From assembly GCA_963556145.1 (NCBI GenBank), contig OY744463.1, positions 6,634,001-6,698,000 of the forward strand: a stretch of 64,000 bases of DNA, given 5' to 3'. Position numbers and translations under genes: made by a program. Source of the DNA: Hygrocybe punicea (taxonomy: Eukaryota > Basidiomycota > Agaricomycetes > Agaricales > Hygrophoraceae). Numbering within the stretch: the first letter of the stretch is position 1; the number at the start of each line of letters is the position of its first letter. Below the pieces are notes generated by a model, which was not told where the DNA came from, ran no database searches, and worked only from the letters and a program-made list of their open reading frames with translations. This document shows positions 35,445 through 47,270 of the stretch, one piece after another.

Positions 35445-35613
35445 ACTTCCATTGAACATCATTTCCAGACATTGCCACAGTCATCAAACACCATTTCCTG
35501 GCATGTTCACTTCCACTGAACATCATTTCCAGACATTGCCACAGTCATCAAAAACCATTTCCTGGCATGTTTACTTCCATTGAACATCATTTCCAGACAT
35601 TGCCACAGTCATT
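35445..35613. repeat. 64-bp tandem repeat, about 2.6 copies
   Basis: A unit beginning ACTTCCATTGAACATCATTT and ending CCTGGCATGTTC is repeated with one or two differences per copy. It lies in otherwise non-coding DNA. Confidence 0.85.
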
Positions 35614-35799
35614 GTGCTTGCATCAGTTGGTGGTTCATGCTGTTGTTTTGCAATATGTTAGAGAGTTTGTATCATGTATTTGCATAGTGGTTGGTGTACG
35701 AGGAGTTGTCTGACCTTGTCCTGGTCTTGGGGTGACTTAGATACATATATTCTGTTATGCACATAATACAAGCAAAACAAGGAGTGTCAGGACTAAACA

Positions 35800-36490
35800 G
35801 CTGGGAAGTAGTTCTAAGCGCTTGGAATCTCGATTGAAAGAATACAGCTTACCATCCAAGTCCCAAATCGAGGCCCAGGTCTAATCTTGCGATCACCATG
35901 TCATGGTTCCACTGGAGATTGGCCAGTTCGACTTCCAACTCCTTGATCTGCTTGTTTCGACTTTTCAGGACATCATGCAACTTTGTCTGGAAGTCGCTCA
36001 ACCAGCATTCTAGGTCTACAACATCTATGAGTGTTTGTTTGGGATAACATCAAGTGGTTACTTACCAATAAGGTTGGGGCCAGGAGGCAGCTGGCCATGA
36101 ATTTGGTAAATGGTTGTGTTAACCTGGTTGCCAGTGACACTATTGATCGTGCTATGATTGAAGTGAATGAGTTGAGCAGTTATGGTCATGGAGGAGGTCA
36201 TGATGATGGAGTAAGATAGAGTTGGTCGAGTTTAGATACTTTTAGGCAAAAATGTAAATCTATCTACACACACTGAAAATGTTCTAATTCATTTAAGAGT
36301 AGTTTTTGCCTGCCCATGTCTGTGCTGCCATAGGATGCAATGTCAGTTCAATAGATAGAAAATGGTTACCTCCACTCTCCTCCTCCTCCAAGACCTCGTG
36401 CACTTGCATGGAACCAACCCCAGCTGCTTCCAGCATCAGAAGTGTTCTAAGGCCTCCAATGGCACCTCTGATTCATGTTGATAAATAGTG
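35800..36490 (-). CDS. Fragments of a hypothetical coiled-coil protein
   Basis: Three short minus-strand blocks could be exons. One near 36490-36310 contains 'LLMLEAAGVGSMQVHEVLEE'. One near 36205-36065 contains 'IYQIHGQLPPGPNL'. A heptad-rich block near 36020-35830 contains 'LKSRNKQIKELEVELANLQ'. No family is recognised. A frame change is needed in the first block, so this may be a relic. Confidence 0.25.
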
Positions 36491-36497
36491 AATATCA

Positions 36498-37480
36498 CAG
36501 GTACAGGTAAACCCATGGGTTTTGCCACAGGTTTTGCCTTGGGTCCAGGTCCAGGTCACACTTTTGTGACCTGCAGCTGTACCTGTACCTGTGATGGGTA
36601 ACTCGTGACTATAGTTCACACAAGTCACGCATCATGTTAAAGTTCAACGCGAATGACAAGGCAGAGACCAGTATGAAGCTGGTCTCTGCTAAAGGTAAGT
36701 TTTTTTTTTTTTTTACATCATTACTTACGAAATCTACAGGTACAACTATGGCTTGACCTGGGAAATGCAAACACAAATGCAAATGCAAATGCGAACTGCC
36801 ACAATGAAAATGACAAATAAAACAACAACAACAACAACAACAACAACAGTGACAGCAAGGGCAAAGGCCATGGCAGCAACGCCAAGCAAAGCAAGACTGG
36901 AGGAGTGGTGCACCCACCCCCTGGTTGCCAGGTGAGTCTGTATATGTCATTGATTCATTTGCCACTCACTGGCAATTCCCCCAGCCCAGGACCATCTTTA
37001 ACAAGTACAGCCACATGTCCAATGATGCAGCCTCTGCCTGTAGACATGGCCCATGTGTTTGACGATGCTGCCTCCATCTGCCTGCCAATGCACCCAACTG
37101 CACCATACCAGAGTGCAGTGCATGCCCCCCCAAGCCCATTCAACCTCATGAAATTGACACATGTCCAGTGTCACGAGGTCACCAGGCCAGGCCAGAGCAT
37201 GCCCAAAGATGCCCCAGCCTGAAGATGCCCCCAAGCCCATTCCACCTTGCAAATACATGGTGACGTGTCAATTGATGCATGTCCGGTGTCGTCAGGTCAA
37301 ATAGGTGATATGGGCCAGAAAACAGTAGAGACCTGTGGGTTACCTGCTGTGGATATGGGTCCTGGGTCAGGGTTGGAACATATGCACCTGTACCCCAAGG
37401 GTGAGTATGGGTTTTGACAGGTATGGGTACAGGTACCCTCAACAAAACCTGAGGGTTACCCATGAAGTTCACTATCAATG
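36498..37480. mobile_element. Related non-autonomous element D with GGTACAGGTACC-iterated ends
   Basis: The outer zones are arrays of GGTACAGGT/ACCTGTACC and CCCATGGG-like words (about 36498-36600 and 37375-37480). The inside matches element B: an intron-like GTAAGT...CTACAG (36693-36740), an (ACA)n run (36820-36848), the box GAGTGGTGCACCCACCCC (36904) followed by CAG and GTGAGT, a stretch with GCTGCCTCCATCTGCC and AGATGCCCCAGCCTGAAG that closely parallels 24903-24970, and a TCAATTGATG palindrome core (37268). Candidate outermost ends TAGTGAA (36489) and TTCACTA (37489) are inverted, but no 8-bp duplication was found. The borders are therefore approximate. Confidence 0.65.
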
Positions 37481-37741
37481 CAGGTTCTTTGCCATTTCCA
37501 GGTTGAATGGGCTCTTGACACTGTAAGTGCTCACCCAATGCGATCATGAGAGGCCAAGAATTGGTCAACAAGGCACTGGATGATGGTGAAGATGGTGGGA
37601 CAACTCAGTTCTTGAAGCCAGAACAATGGATTTGGAGCCAAGTGTCCTTCTGCAATGAGTTGTAATCAACTCCATCTTGCTAAACTGTCGCTTGTGTACA
37701 TGATCAAATTGTTTGCTCACCCCTGCTAACACGCCTACTGG

Positions 37742-38074
37742 TCAACCACCGAGGTCGGGGTCGCTAGCATGCTGCTGTGCCTGTTCAAGGATGTCAAGCC
37801 TGATCATCTCACAGCCCCGCCCTGCAAGCTGCCGTTTCACCTCTGTGAGGACTGATTCTGCAGCGTTACAGAAGTTGGGTTGGAAAGGCAATGATTTGGG
37901 GATGAACTGGTAGTAATTGGTGCTGAGGCAGCAGGTACATTCAGGAACATTCACATTCAAGGGCGAATGGCCAAGATTGGCCTTGGTTATGGCATCTGCT
38001 GCTTGGATGTTAGGGGGGCTGTGAAAGGTTGGGGTCTTTTTCTGTGTGGTGATAGTAGTGGGGGAGTGGTTCAT
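37742..38074 (-). CDS. Unrecognised 110-residue open frame
   Basis: A compositionally normal minus-strand frame with a Cys pair ('VPECTCCLSTNYYQF') and an amphipathic end ('TEVKRQLAGRGCEMIRLDIL'). No domain is recognised. It lies between element D and the Plavaka-2 relic and could be a leftover exon of an element gene. Neighbouring DNA to 38275 shows nothing else. Confidence 0.25.
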   Translation of the reverse strand: MNHSPTTITTQKKTPTFHSPPNIQAADAITKANLGHSPLNVNVPECTCCLSTNYYQFIPKSLPFQPNFCNAAESVLTEVKRQLAGRGCEMIRLDILEQAQQHASDPDLGG

Positions 38075-38275
38075 GTTTGCGTGTGTTTCCCGAGGGGAGG
38101 AGTAGATGTGGTGGTGGATTGGTGGATGTGGGAGGTTTGTGTATGGCAGAAACTTGAGCCTAGGCCATCATCTGGATGCATTTTTAATTACCTTGAATGC
38201 TGACCATTGCTTACATTTTAAATGTGAATCAAATACCTTGTCCAAGGCAACCAAAAATTGACCAATCATACAGTA

Positions 38276-41200
38276 CTACTTGTAAAACTCATATACCTGA
38301 GAGTTGCCATACATCTCCTCCATATCTGAAAGCCCAACTTCATCACAATCCTCCTCCTCCTGCTTGAGATTACTACTTTCAGAGTTGTCAGACTTGGAGG
38401 TACTGTCAGATTCTTCTTCATCACAAACTTCAACGAAGTCAAGTTCAGAATCTACAATTGCAGTGGAAAGATTGTTGTCTTCGCATATTGGATCTTTATC
38501 ATTGCTGTGAGCATTGCTGCTTTGGTCGCTGCTGGGTTGGAAAGAGTCATGACCATATACATGCTCAACTGCCAAACCCCAATGATAACACATGACCATA
38601 TCCTGATCAATGAAGCTAATGATCAGGAAGGAATTAAAAAGATGCAGCAAGTTATCAGTGATGACTCACCAATTGACATAGTATTGAACCCAATCCTTTG
38701 CATTTTGAGCACATTCTGAAATACTGTCATGATCTGCATGCCGCCTACCCACTGTAAAAGCTTGAATCAAATGGGCACCACGCAAAACATTTGCATGATC
38801 AATGAAGCCAAAGGCTCCTGCCTCATTCATCAATGGAAATTGCAGACAATCAAGCTGCAACCACATCCAGCCCATCTGCACCAGTGTGTTGTCAAGGTTC
38901 TTGAGTGGTTGAACCCATAGAAACTCCATCCACCGAGCCTGATAGTCCAACATACCAGGTCTGGTATATATCACATTCACATGGTAGATGCCAAGAACAT
39001 GAGCATAGATATACTGATGAATTGGCAAGCTCGCTTCTTGGGAGGAGAACCACATGATATCACAGTGATCTGTGTTAGGGTTTACATTATCTTGGGCCTG
39101 TCACATGTCATATGCGGTGTAGTTTATTCTCATAATATTGTGTCTGTACATGCAGTTACCTTTGAAGTGGATGCCATTCAGCTCATGTGTGCTGTCTGCC
39201 AGAGTAGAAGAACAGGGTTGTCGCGGTTCACTGTCAGCTTGCATCTCAGCATCCAAAAGTGCTTTGATGCAAGGTAATAGGTGTGTCTTCAGCTTTATCC
39301 AGCAGTCCTGTGAAGAGTTGAGCTGCTATATTAATTCCTGATGATGGATGCAATCTACCTTAATAGCTGGATCCCCATCATGCACATGCAAAAAAGAGCC
39401 AATGTGCTCTGGATGGTTCTTGGAGACGCCGATATGATGATGGGCATCAGGGTGTTGTGATACCCATTCCTTGCTCACAGCCCTAGGATAATGCTCAATG
39501 CGAGCTAACCGTCACACAAATTCTTTTTTACTGGTCTGCGTGAATCAAGACTTGGGATTATGATGTTCTAGTTCACCCTGCAGTAGTAGAAGAGATCAGG
39601 TTGATGGTCAGTGGAGATGAAGTAAAACACTCACAATTTCTGAAGTGTATGAATCTGTCATGCCATATCTCTTGGTAGCATCTACATAGTAACCCAGAGC
39701 ATGGGTCTTGTAGGTCTGAAGATTCAGCGTTTTGGGTAGGTGCTGGTTAGCAGCTTCTGGCTTTTGCTTGCTGGTCATTGGCAGAGAGGAATTAACCGTC
39801 ATCCCTTTCTTGCTTTGACATCGTTGTCTAGCAGCTGCTTCAGACTTCAATTCACATGTCTGAAAATGGTGGCAGGTGTTGGATTGGAAATCCCAAAGCT
39901 GTTGTCCCAGGATAGTCATTTCATGATCAAGAATAGGAAGTGTGGTATTGGTGTGCATTCGCAGTTTGGCTAACCTGTGCCAGTGGGTGAAGGTGAAGAG
40001 GAGTTTCAGGATTCTCCCATTCCATAGTTCCGGTAATAGACCTTCAAAAACTGGAATTGCACTTTGCCTCCTGCTTAATTTTGATGTTCCAGTGAGATAA
40101 TGCATTTGAAATACCTGCAGAAAATCCTCAAAGTTTCTGGCAGCCATTTTCTTCAATTCTGATATATTTGAAGCGATACACCTAATTGTGTTCCTCCCAA
40201 AAGTTGGAACCAATTGAACACTGTGTGCACCATTAGAGACACTATGAAATATATAGGAACTGTGAACTTCCCTACCAACGATCCAGTTCATGCAGGACAT
40301 TCTCATTGGCACATTCAGGGATTCGAAAGAGGTGGATCGATAAGGTCTTCCATACCCCAAGTTCAATCTCATGCATCAGATCAACCAAAAACATCAAAAA
40401 ATGATATATCCCAATTTAGAGAGCCGTTCAGAGAAGGCATTCTACAGAGGAATGTTCCAAGTAAGAATCACAAAGTCCAAAGTTGAATAACCTCACAGAG
40501 GTAGAAACAAGAGACTGAGGCTTGAGGATTTGTTCTACAGGGGTACTGTCAACTGCGTAGTTTTTCTGATAGATGTCACTTCGAGCTTGGGTGACCATGA
40601 ATTGGCATCGCTCATTGTCCACATGGGCCAACTTGATCCTGTTGTGCTGGTCCTTTTTGGTGCCCACCATATGCACATTTGACAATAGCATGGTGCAATG
40701 TGGGCATGAACATTGACCCAAATTTCTGATGCTGGATAGAAGGATCCTATTGTCTGCGAGTTAGTAAATTGGTAGCATAAAAAGAGAACCATTCACTTTT
40801 CAAGGTAGTCTGCTGAGTATGTAAATATCTGTGGATAAAACCTGCACAACACCCCATTGCAGCACTTTATCACAATGTCATGTTCACATAAGCTTCTAGG
40901 AATTCATCATCAAGAATGATTTTCCACTGGGCATGAATGCATTCACGATGGCAGTGAGTCATGAAGGTCTTTTTCAGCTTATTTGTGCCAGTATACTCAC
41001 TTGTGAAATCCTTGAATGAGTCTGGGAGCTAACCATGAATCAGTAAGAAATATTGAGGAACATGAAAAAGTCATACAGTCTTGAAATAGGCCACATGTTC
41101 GCATACATTGCATGAAGGTTTGCACTATCGATATTTTGATTCATTTCTGAAGAACATGTATAATGACCAAAGTTTTGTGTTTCCAAAATTTGTCAAATGA

Positions 41201-42760
41201 GTTGAATCAGACCAGAACATTAATGCAACGATGATGCGTGGAAGATTGCAGCCAGGTTCCAGAGGAGAATTTTGCAGGGAACAATGAGCGTCAATGAATG
41301 CAGGTGATGTATATAGTTCACCATGGACGTGCACCCCTTGTGAGTTGTTGGTTGGCTGCCAGACAAGCTCATAGGGTTCATAATGGGAATGGTGATAATT
41401 GATGGAATTCACAAGTTTTTCCTGAATGACCGATGTCAATGATTAATAATGGAAGGTTGCAGCAGTATAAGTATGGGCACCAGGCCTATCCATGAAATGA
41501 TGGAAGGGTGCTAATATTGTTACAGGTGACATCCTCCACCCAGCATCTTTGTCGATCCACTCTTCCTTGCCCCAATCATTAAGTGCTAACTGGTCATTGA
41601 TCCTGTCCCAATTTGTCTTTTGGATGTCTGTAGGTCTGAAATCATCATCACCCACAATAGCAAAGAGCTCTCTGAAATCCTGCTGAGACTTCTGGGCACC
41701 CCGATTCCAATACCAATCACCTAGTAGAAAAGAATTCTGGTTTGGATAAGGTCAAAACGATGAAAGAACATCAGGGGGCTGTGAATGAGCAGAACTAGAG
41801 TCAATTATATCAGATAGGGATGATATGTTAACCTCACTTTCTGGATTATGAGATGGAAATGTCTTAGTGAAGTAGCAATGAAACAGGCCAAAAGAATTTC
41901 TTGCAGTATTCAGGATTTGGCAAACAACTGAAGCAGGTGGATTTCCTAATGCTTTACCAGCACTACCATTGTGGCAGTGTTGGGAAGTCAAGATGGGATT
42001 CATCAATGAATCAAATGAATGAGTCACTGAGTCTGGAATGTCCATACCAGGTGGCAGTAGCAGGAACTGGCTGTGGAAGAATATCTTTCAGCCTCTTATC
42101 ATGCAATTGAAGACCCGTGACATGAAAATGAAGAGGAAGTTTGTGACACCTTGTGGGTCTCGCATCATCCTGGATTTCTGTTGTAGCTGAGGTTGGATCC
42201 TGCAGACCCACGTTGTAGTGGGAGGCACGTGATATGCTTAGTCAGCATATCACGTGAGGTTCAGACTTAGACGCATAGCCAGATAGAGATAGAGACCAGC
42301 TAGACACATGAGCGCATACTCTCATAGGGATTCCCACTCTTACCCATTCCAACGTGAATGGCAACATTGGTATGAAGGACTGCCATGGTTCCATACCTGA
42401 ACATGCCCAGGCTCAAGCTGAATATTCTGACTGATATTGTTGTCAATGGTGTTCGCGAATGGCTCCATGGTTGTATCTAGAGTGATAGCCTTCTGCTTTC
42501 TGACAGCTAGAACCTCCTTTGCTTTCACTAACACATGGGACAATCATTTCTTGGTTTTCTTACAAATATTCTGGTGATTCTTGAATGCCCGAACATCTGA
42601 AAATGTCCTGCTGCAAGAACAGGTCTGGCTGAATGCAGAGTCCTGATCCATTGGACTCTGCTATGGGCTGACAATATTACTACTAGAAATATTGGTGTTA
42701 GAACAGATCCAAGCATAGGCAGATCACTTACCCAAAGAATGATAACATGTGCAAGAAATC
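38276..42760 (-). pseudogene. Plavaka-type transposase, copy 2, heavily decayed
   Basis: Blocks read in the family order on the minus strand: an N-terminal C2H2-like finger (about 42640-42560), 'RPTRCHKLPLHF' (42180), 'RPTDIQKTNWDRIN' (41635), 'VHGELYTSPAFIDAH' and 'ALMFWSDSTHLTNFGNTKLW' (41340-41160), 'GQCSCPHCTMLLSNVHMVGT' (40720), 'VDLMHEIELGVWK' (40350), 'IPVFEGLLPELWNG' and 'LAKLRMHTNTTLPILDHEM' (40040-39900), 'ALGYYVDATKRYGMTDSYT' (39680), and the C-terminal 'EAGAFGFIDHANVLRGAHLI' (38830-38770) and 'FIDQDMVMCYHWG' (38595). Frameshifts near 40385 and at other points, a TAG near 40278, and a solo LTR inside (42214-42351) show it is dead. An acidic C-terminal tail ends at 38276. Confidence 0.8.
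42214..42351. repeat. Solo LTR related to the TRIM/LARD element
   Basis: 138 bp from TGTAGTGGGAGGCACGTGAT to ACCCATTCCA, flanked by ACGT on both sides (42210-42213 and 42352-42355). It shares TG...CA ends, the TGTAGTRGGAGG start with CACGTGATA and the ACTCTTACCCATTCCA-like end with the 135-bp LTRs at 6431 and 7974. It also has an internal palindrome (GTGATATGC...GCATATCAC). It interrupts the Plavaka-2 relic. A solo LTR forms by recombination between the two LTRs of a full element. Confidence 0.75.
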
Positions 42761-42949
42761 TCTTGGTCGAATACACTGGCTCAGGTAGTGGTCACGAAGA
42801 AACTTTAACTTAGTTTGTTCAACTGAGTTTCAATGTGGATGTAATATATGAATTGTCAAATACAAGAGTGTCATAATAAGTGAACATAAAGAACAATGAA
42901 TCATGAACCGCTGTGGACTCTGGCACCATGTGCTAACCAAGACTATGAG

Positions 42950-43935
42950 TCAATGTCCCAGGATGTTTTTCATTTGGAGAGCGTCAACAATGTCTGAGAA
43001 AAATAATCAACATGAATGAACATTAGGGGCATCAGAGTCATATTAACAAACCTCAAAGACTCACACATTCCGCTCCATCAACACAACCTTTCAGTGATGC
43101 CCACTTTTTTTGAAGTGAACGGGCATTCCATAAGGCACCATAGGAATCTGCAAGTCAGCTCCAGTTGATATCTGCATCAATTGTGACATTCATTGCATCA
43201 ATGCTGTTGAAGTTTAAATAGTTTGAGATGAATGTAAGTGGAACCAGAAGACTGAACGTGATTTTATTATTCATTATGTACAGTTCGATGAGGTTGGAGG
43301 CATCTTCATAGGACCACTTTGGCCTGGTACCCCCATTTTTCATGATTTTCGTTAACTCTCTTCTAAATGTAGACAATCAGTCAAAGCAATGTCTTCATTT
43401 GAATAATTGACCATTTGGAACTGCACTTCTGTCTTCCACATCTGTGATTCATCCATTTCCTCACTTCATACCAGCTGATAGTGGAGTCATTGATGAAGTT
43501 CTCACTTAGTTCAGGTGTCATCTCCATCATGATCCTAGTTAAGTCTTCTTCTGCTGCCTTTGTCCAGCGACCTAAGAAAGTTTGGGTGAGTACATTGTAT
43601 AATAGATCTCTTGTTACTCACCCTTAGCTCGCAAGTCACAATGTTTGATATGATTCCTGTAGCGGTCCTGGCAGTTGTTACTGGACCTGCCAACCTTGTG
43701 ACTCACAACCTCCCAATGTTCGCCATGCTGATCCACAGCTCTAGAAAGTCATTCAGCGCCAGGCATAAGATAAGAAGAAAAACCAACTGGATTAGATCCA
43801 TATCTTCATGTGATAACCAAGGACCTTGTTTACTGTAGGGTTGATGTGATCTACGAACATGCTGGTGCACAGCCAATAGAGAACAATTTGGGATGGCAGA
43901 AGCTAGCAAATTATTTTAAAAGGGGACTTAAAGGG
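42950..43935 (-). pseudogene. REB1-like Myb/SANT DNA-binding protein, decayed
   Basis: In order on the minus strand: 'LLAVHQHVRRSHQPYSKQGP' (43890-43830), a Myb repeat 'DQHGEHWEVVSHKVGRSSNN' followed by 'CQDRYRNHIKHCDLRAKG' (43730-43620), a GTGAGT intron, 'RWTKAAEEDLTRIMMEMTPE' (43575-43520), 'SWYEVRKWMNHRCGRQKC' (43470-43415), 'RPKWSYEDASNLIELYI' (43330-43270), 'NARSLQKKWASLKGCVDGAE' (43125-43065) and a short tail 'IVDALQMKNILGH'. This is the order of fungal REB1/TTF1-like Myb proteins, which bind rDNA terminators and promoters. Damage: a TGA at 43155-43157 and a frame discontinuity near 43760. Probably a duplicate or a dying copy. Confidence 0.7.
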
Positions 43936-44526
43936 CCAGGAGCTAACTGGCAATTATACCTATGGCTGACCAGAATTCGTCACCGTGGCTGGTGGCTTCT
44001 TTTAGAAATATTATTTGTAATAACTGTTGAGAATTGATGGATTTCCACTATGAGAAGAGTTTCAGGGTTAGCTTGTGAGAGTCAAAGACAATCATAACAG
44101 GAATCTCTACATACAATGTACCGTAAAGGAGAATAAACTAGGAAGAAAAAAAAAAAGAAAAAAAAGACAATCATGAATTCTGCTGAAAGGGTGTGCTGTG
44201 GTAATGTGAATGGAATCAAATACCAACTCAACCACAGTGCTGTATGAATTCTGAGGGGTTCAATCTCGATCCAAAAGGTTAATAAAAATACTCAGAGGTG
44301 CTCTGGATAGCTGTGATGATGTTTCCAATGTGCACAATGTGCGCAATGTGCACAATGTGCATGAAACAGTCAGCGACATTTTCGGTGTATATGTAGAAGG
44401 AATGCAAAGTTTAATAGAGCATAGCAAAGCTATCGCATGGACAGCGCAGTAAAGAGGTGATATGATGGACTGGAATCAGGGGTATACAAGACGTCTCTCT
44501 AGTATGTAAACTATATAGGGTATTTA
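43936..44526. other. Non-coding stretch with a 9-bp microsatellite
   Basis: No gene is recognised. At 44326-44361 the 9-bp unit CAATGTGCA/CAATGTGCG is repeated four times. An A-rich run lies near 44140-44165. Confidence 0.5.
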
Positions 44527-44898
44527 TAGTGTTGCCACAGCTAAGGCTAATAGCTGGCTACTAGCCATTAGCTTAGCTGATTTTAGCTTAGCTGATGCCA
44601 GCTAAGCTAATGGCTAATCTCCAGCTAATGGCTAAGGCTAAAGTATTTCAGAAAGTTAGCTTAGCTGTAGCTGAAGCTAAGGGAAGATAAAAATAATATC
44701 ATCTCAGAACAGCCTAGAAATACCTAAAAAGGATATCATACCTGACTAATAGTCATTAGCTTAGCTGACTTTAGCTTAGCCATAGCTGCAGCTAGTACTT
44801 GGCTAGTGGCTAAGGCTAAGACATTTTTCATGAATTAGCTTAGCTTTAGCTACAACTAATTTAGCCGTGGCTAGGCTAGCTTAGCTGTGGCAACACTA
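44527..44898. mobile_element. 372-bp hAT-type MITE F, TAGCTAAGC-iterated
   Basis: Perfect 8-bp duplication GGTATTTA (44519-44526, 44899-44906). Ends TAGTGTTGCCACAGCTAAG are matched almost exactly on both sides. Nearly the whole element is a degenerate array of TTAGCTTAGCTG/GGCTAATAGC-like words with a short unique centre. It looks like the minimal version of element G (3524-4955): same terminal motif, body lost. Confidence 0.92.
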
Positions 44899-44906
44899 GG
44901 TATTTA

Positions 44907-45139
44907 TGCGAAGTTGGTTGTTAGGACAATAAAGGGTCAAGAAGGAAAGACAAATAGACGGCGTGCAATGGAACTATGGTGCAATAGGGATGAAACAGAA
45001 CTGAAACAAAGGGTATAGCACCATGCGAAGCAATTTCCAAAATATCTAGAGGATAGGCACTTCAGTCAACCACCTAGCCCCAACTAACTAGATGTAACAC
45101 AACTCTGTAGGTGTTCCATCTAAGTGTTCATATAACCAT
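44907..45139. other. Spacer between MITE F and the CCCWWGGG array
   Basis: No gene or element ends recognised. Confidence 0.3.
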
Positions 45140-46140
45140 GGTACTCCCAAGGACAATTTATTGCCCCAGGGACATTCTGACTGTAGGCAAGCATAGGGTT
45201 ATATTTTTATCCCTAGGGACAATTTCCAAAGAAGACCAAGGGCTGAATAGTTATCCCAAGGGATGATTTTGACAAAGGATCATGGCCTGAAATATCATCC
45301 CATGGGACATATTATAATACCATCAGGGAGAATATATATTTTCCTGGGATATATTCTCAACCAGGTGTTGCCTCAGCTCAAGCTGATGTTTTTTGAAAAA
45401 TGGCTATAACATTGTAAATAAAATAGGTAAAATTATGAAAATATTTGTGTGCATAGATTAAAAGGCCTAGGGACTGTAATTCCATCCCTTGGGATATTTA
45501 TTTCGTCCCTTGGGATATTTATTTCGTCCCTTGGGATATTTATTTTATCCCTTGGGCTATTTACTTTATCCCTGGGGATATTTATTCTGTCCCTTGGGAT
45601 ATTTATTTCATCCCTTGGGCTATTTACTTTATCTCTGGGGATATTTGTTTTATCCCTTGGGATATTTATTTTATCCCTTGGGACATTTATTTTATCCCTT
45701 GGGATATTTATTTTACCTGAGAAAAGCCCATGGGACATATAGAATATCTCATGGGATACTTATCTTGTCTAGAAAACAGCCCATGGGACATGTAGAATAT
45801 CCCATGGGATACTTAGAAAACAGCCCATGGGACATAGAACATCCCTTGGGATACTTTCACTATTACAGAAACAGCCCATGGGACATGAAAAATATTGCTT
45901 GGGATATTTACGTTAACCAAGAAAAAGCCCATGGAACACATAAAATATCCCTTGGGATATTTACTTTACCCACAAAAAAGCCCATGGGACATATAAAATA
46001 TCCCTTGGGATACCTTTGTTATCACAGAAACAGCCCATGGGACATATAAAATATCCCTTGGAATATTTACTTTACCCACAAAAAAGCCCATGGGACATAT
46101 AAAATATCCCTTGGAATATTTACTTTACTCAAAAAAGCTC
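45140..46140. repeat. One-kilobase array built on CCCTTGGG/CCCATGGG palindromes
   Basis: Three zones are seen. At 45140-45370 are loose copies of CCCAAGGGA/CCCATGGGAC words. At 45484-45714 are eleven head-to-tail 21-bp units such as TATCCCTTGGGATATTTATT. At 45720-46140 are about seven longer units pairing AGCCCATGGGACATATA with ATATCCCTTGGGATA. Because 21 bp equals seven codons, both strands stay open (Leu-Gly-Tyr-Leu-Phe-type or Asn-Ile-Pro-Arg-Asp-type repeats). I regard these as artefacts. The array could be the iterated terminus of another element of the family described here, but no target duplication was found. Confidence 0.8.
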
Positions 46141-46299
46141 CAATCTACAGCCTGAGGCTGGTGGGACTGCCTGCTTGCTCAGCATCTGCCAAGTCACACA
46201 ATAATAATCATAGCAATATAATTTTAATTTACCAACCACTCAAAATAGATATAGCAAATTAAATAATTATTTTACCTAAATACATGGTATTCTAATTTA

Positions 46300-47270
46300 T
46301 CAGGGGAGAGACAGGGAGGTGGAGGAGAGGAGAGGAGAGGGGAATGGCAGGGGGAATGGGGGTGAGCAGGGGGAGAAGGGGCAGGAGGTGGATGGGAGGT
46401 GGGGATGGTGGATGGACAGCACATAGGCAGGGGGAGAAGGGGTAGGAGACAGCCAGGGGGAGGAGGGAGGAGGGGGAGGGGAAAGGAGGGAAAGGACCAA
46501 CAATACATACCGGTGTTCCCCTGGTGTCCACGCCCCTCCGCGTCCTCGCCCTTGTCCTCGTCCTCGTCCTCGTCGTCCCCGTCGTCCTTGTCGCCCCGGT
46601 CCCCGTCGTCCTCGTCGTCCCGGTCCTCGTCCCCGTACCCATCCGCCTTGTCCTCGTCCTCGTCGTCCCCGTCCCCGTCGTCCTTGTCCTCGTCCTCGTA
46701 GTCCCCGTCCCCGTCCTCGTCCTCGTCGTTACCGCGTGGCCCTGTTCCCGTTCGCGTTGTCGTTGCCGTCCTCGTCCCCGTTTCCGTCCTCGTCGTCCCT
46801 GTTGCCGTCATCCTTGTTGTCCCGGGCTCCGTGGTCCTCGTCGTCCCGTTCCCCCGTCCCGGTCGTCCTCGTTTCCGTCGTCCGTTGCCCCCGTCCCCGT
46901 TCCCGTGTTCGCTGTCCTCGTCGTCATCCTCGTCCTCGTCCCCGTTTCCGTCCTCGTCGTCCCTGCTGCCGTCGTCCCGTTCCCCGTCCCGGTCGTTCTC
47001 GTTTCCGTCGTCCGTGGTTCCCGTCCGCCCGCTGTCCTCGTCTTCGTTTCCTCGTCCGTGTCGTGGTTCCCGTTCCCGTTGCCGTCGTCTTCCCCTTTCG
47101 CGCCGTGGTCGCGTTCGTTCGTTTACCCCGTCGTCCTCATTCCCGTCGTCCTCGTTCTTGCTGTCGTAGTGGGCCTGGGTTGTCCCCGTTTCTCGGCTGC
47201 GTACCGTCTCCTTGTCGCCCGCATGCGCGTCTGCTTGTTGCTGTTGCCGCGTTCGCGTTCGTTTGGCACG
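46300..47270. repeat. Purine/pyrimidine-asymmetric tract with GTCCTC/GTCCCC hexamers
   Basis: 46300-46500 is G/A-rich (GGAGAGG, GGGAGAAGGGG words). 46510-47200 is a long degenerate array of GTCCTC, GTCGTC and CCCGTT words. Long open frames on both strands (Val/Leu/Pro on plus, Asp/Glu/Thr/Gly on minus) follow from the hexamer and show no domain. Such tracts can form triplex or other non-B DNA. Confidence 0.75.

Noticed and set aside
45484..45714. CRISPR-like appearance of regularly spaced palindromic repeats
   Set aside because: Units are head to tail with no unique spacers, and the window is eukaryotic.
45489..46049. 186-residue Leu-Gly-Tyr-Leu repeat protein, and its minus-strand Asn-Ile-Pro-Arg-Asp counterpart
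   Set aside because: A 21-bp tandem repeat is a multiple of three, so any frame without a stop stays open. No codon bias or flanking gene structure.
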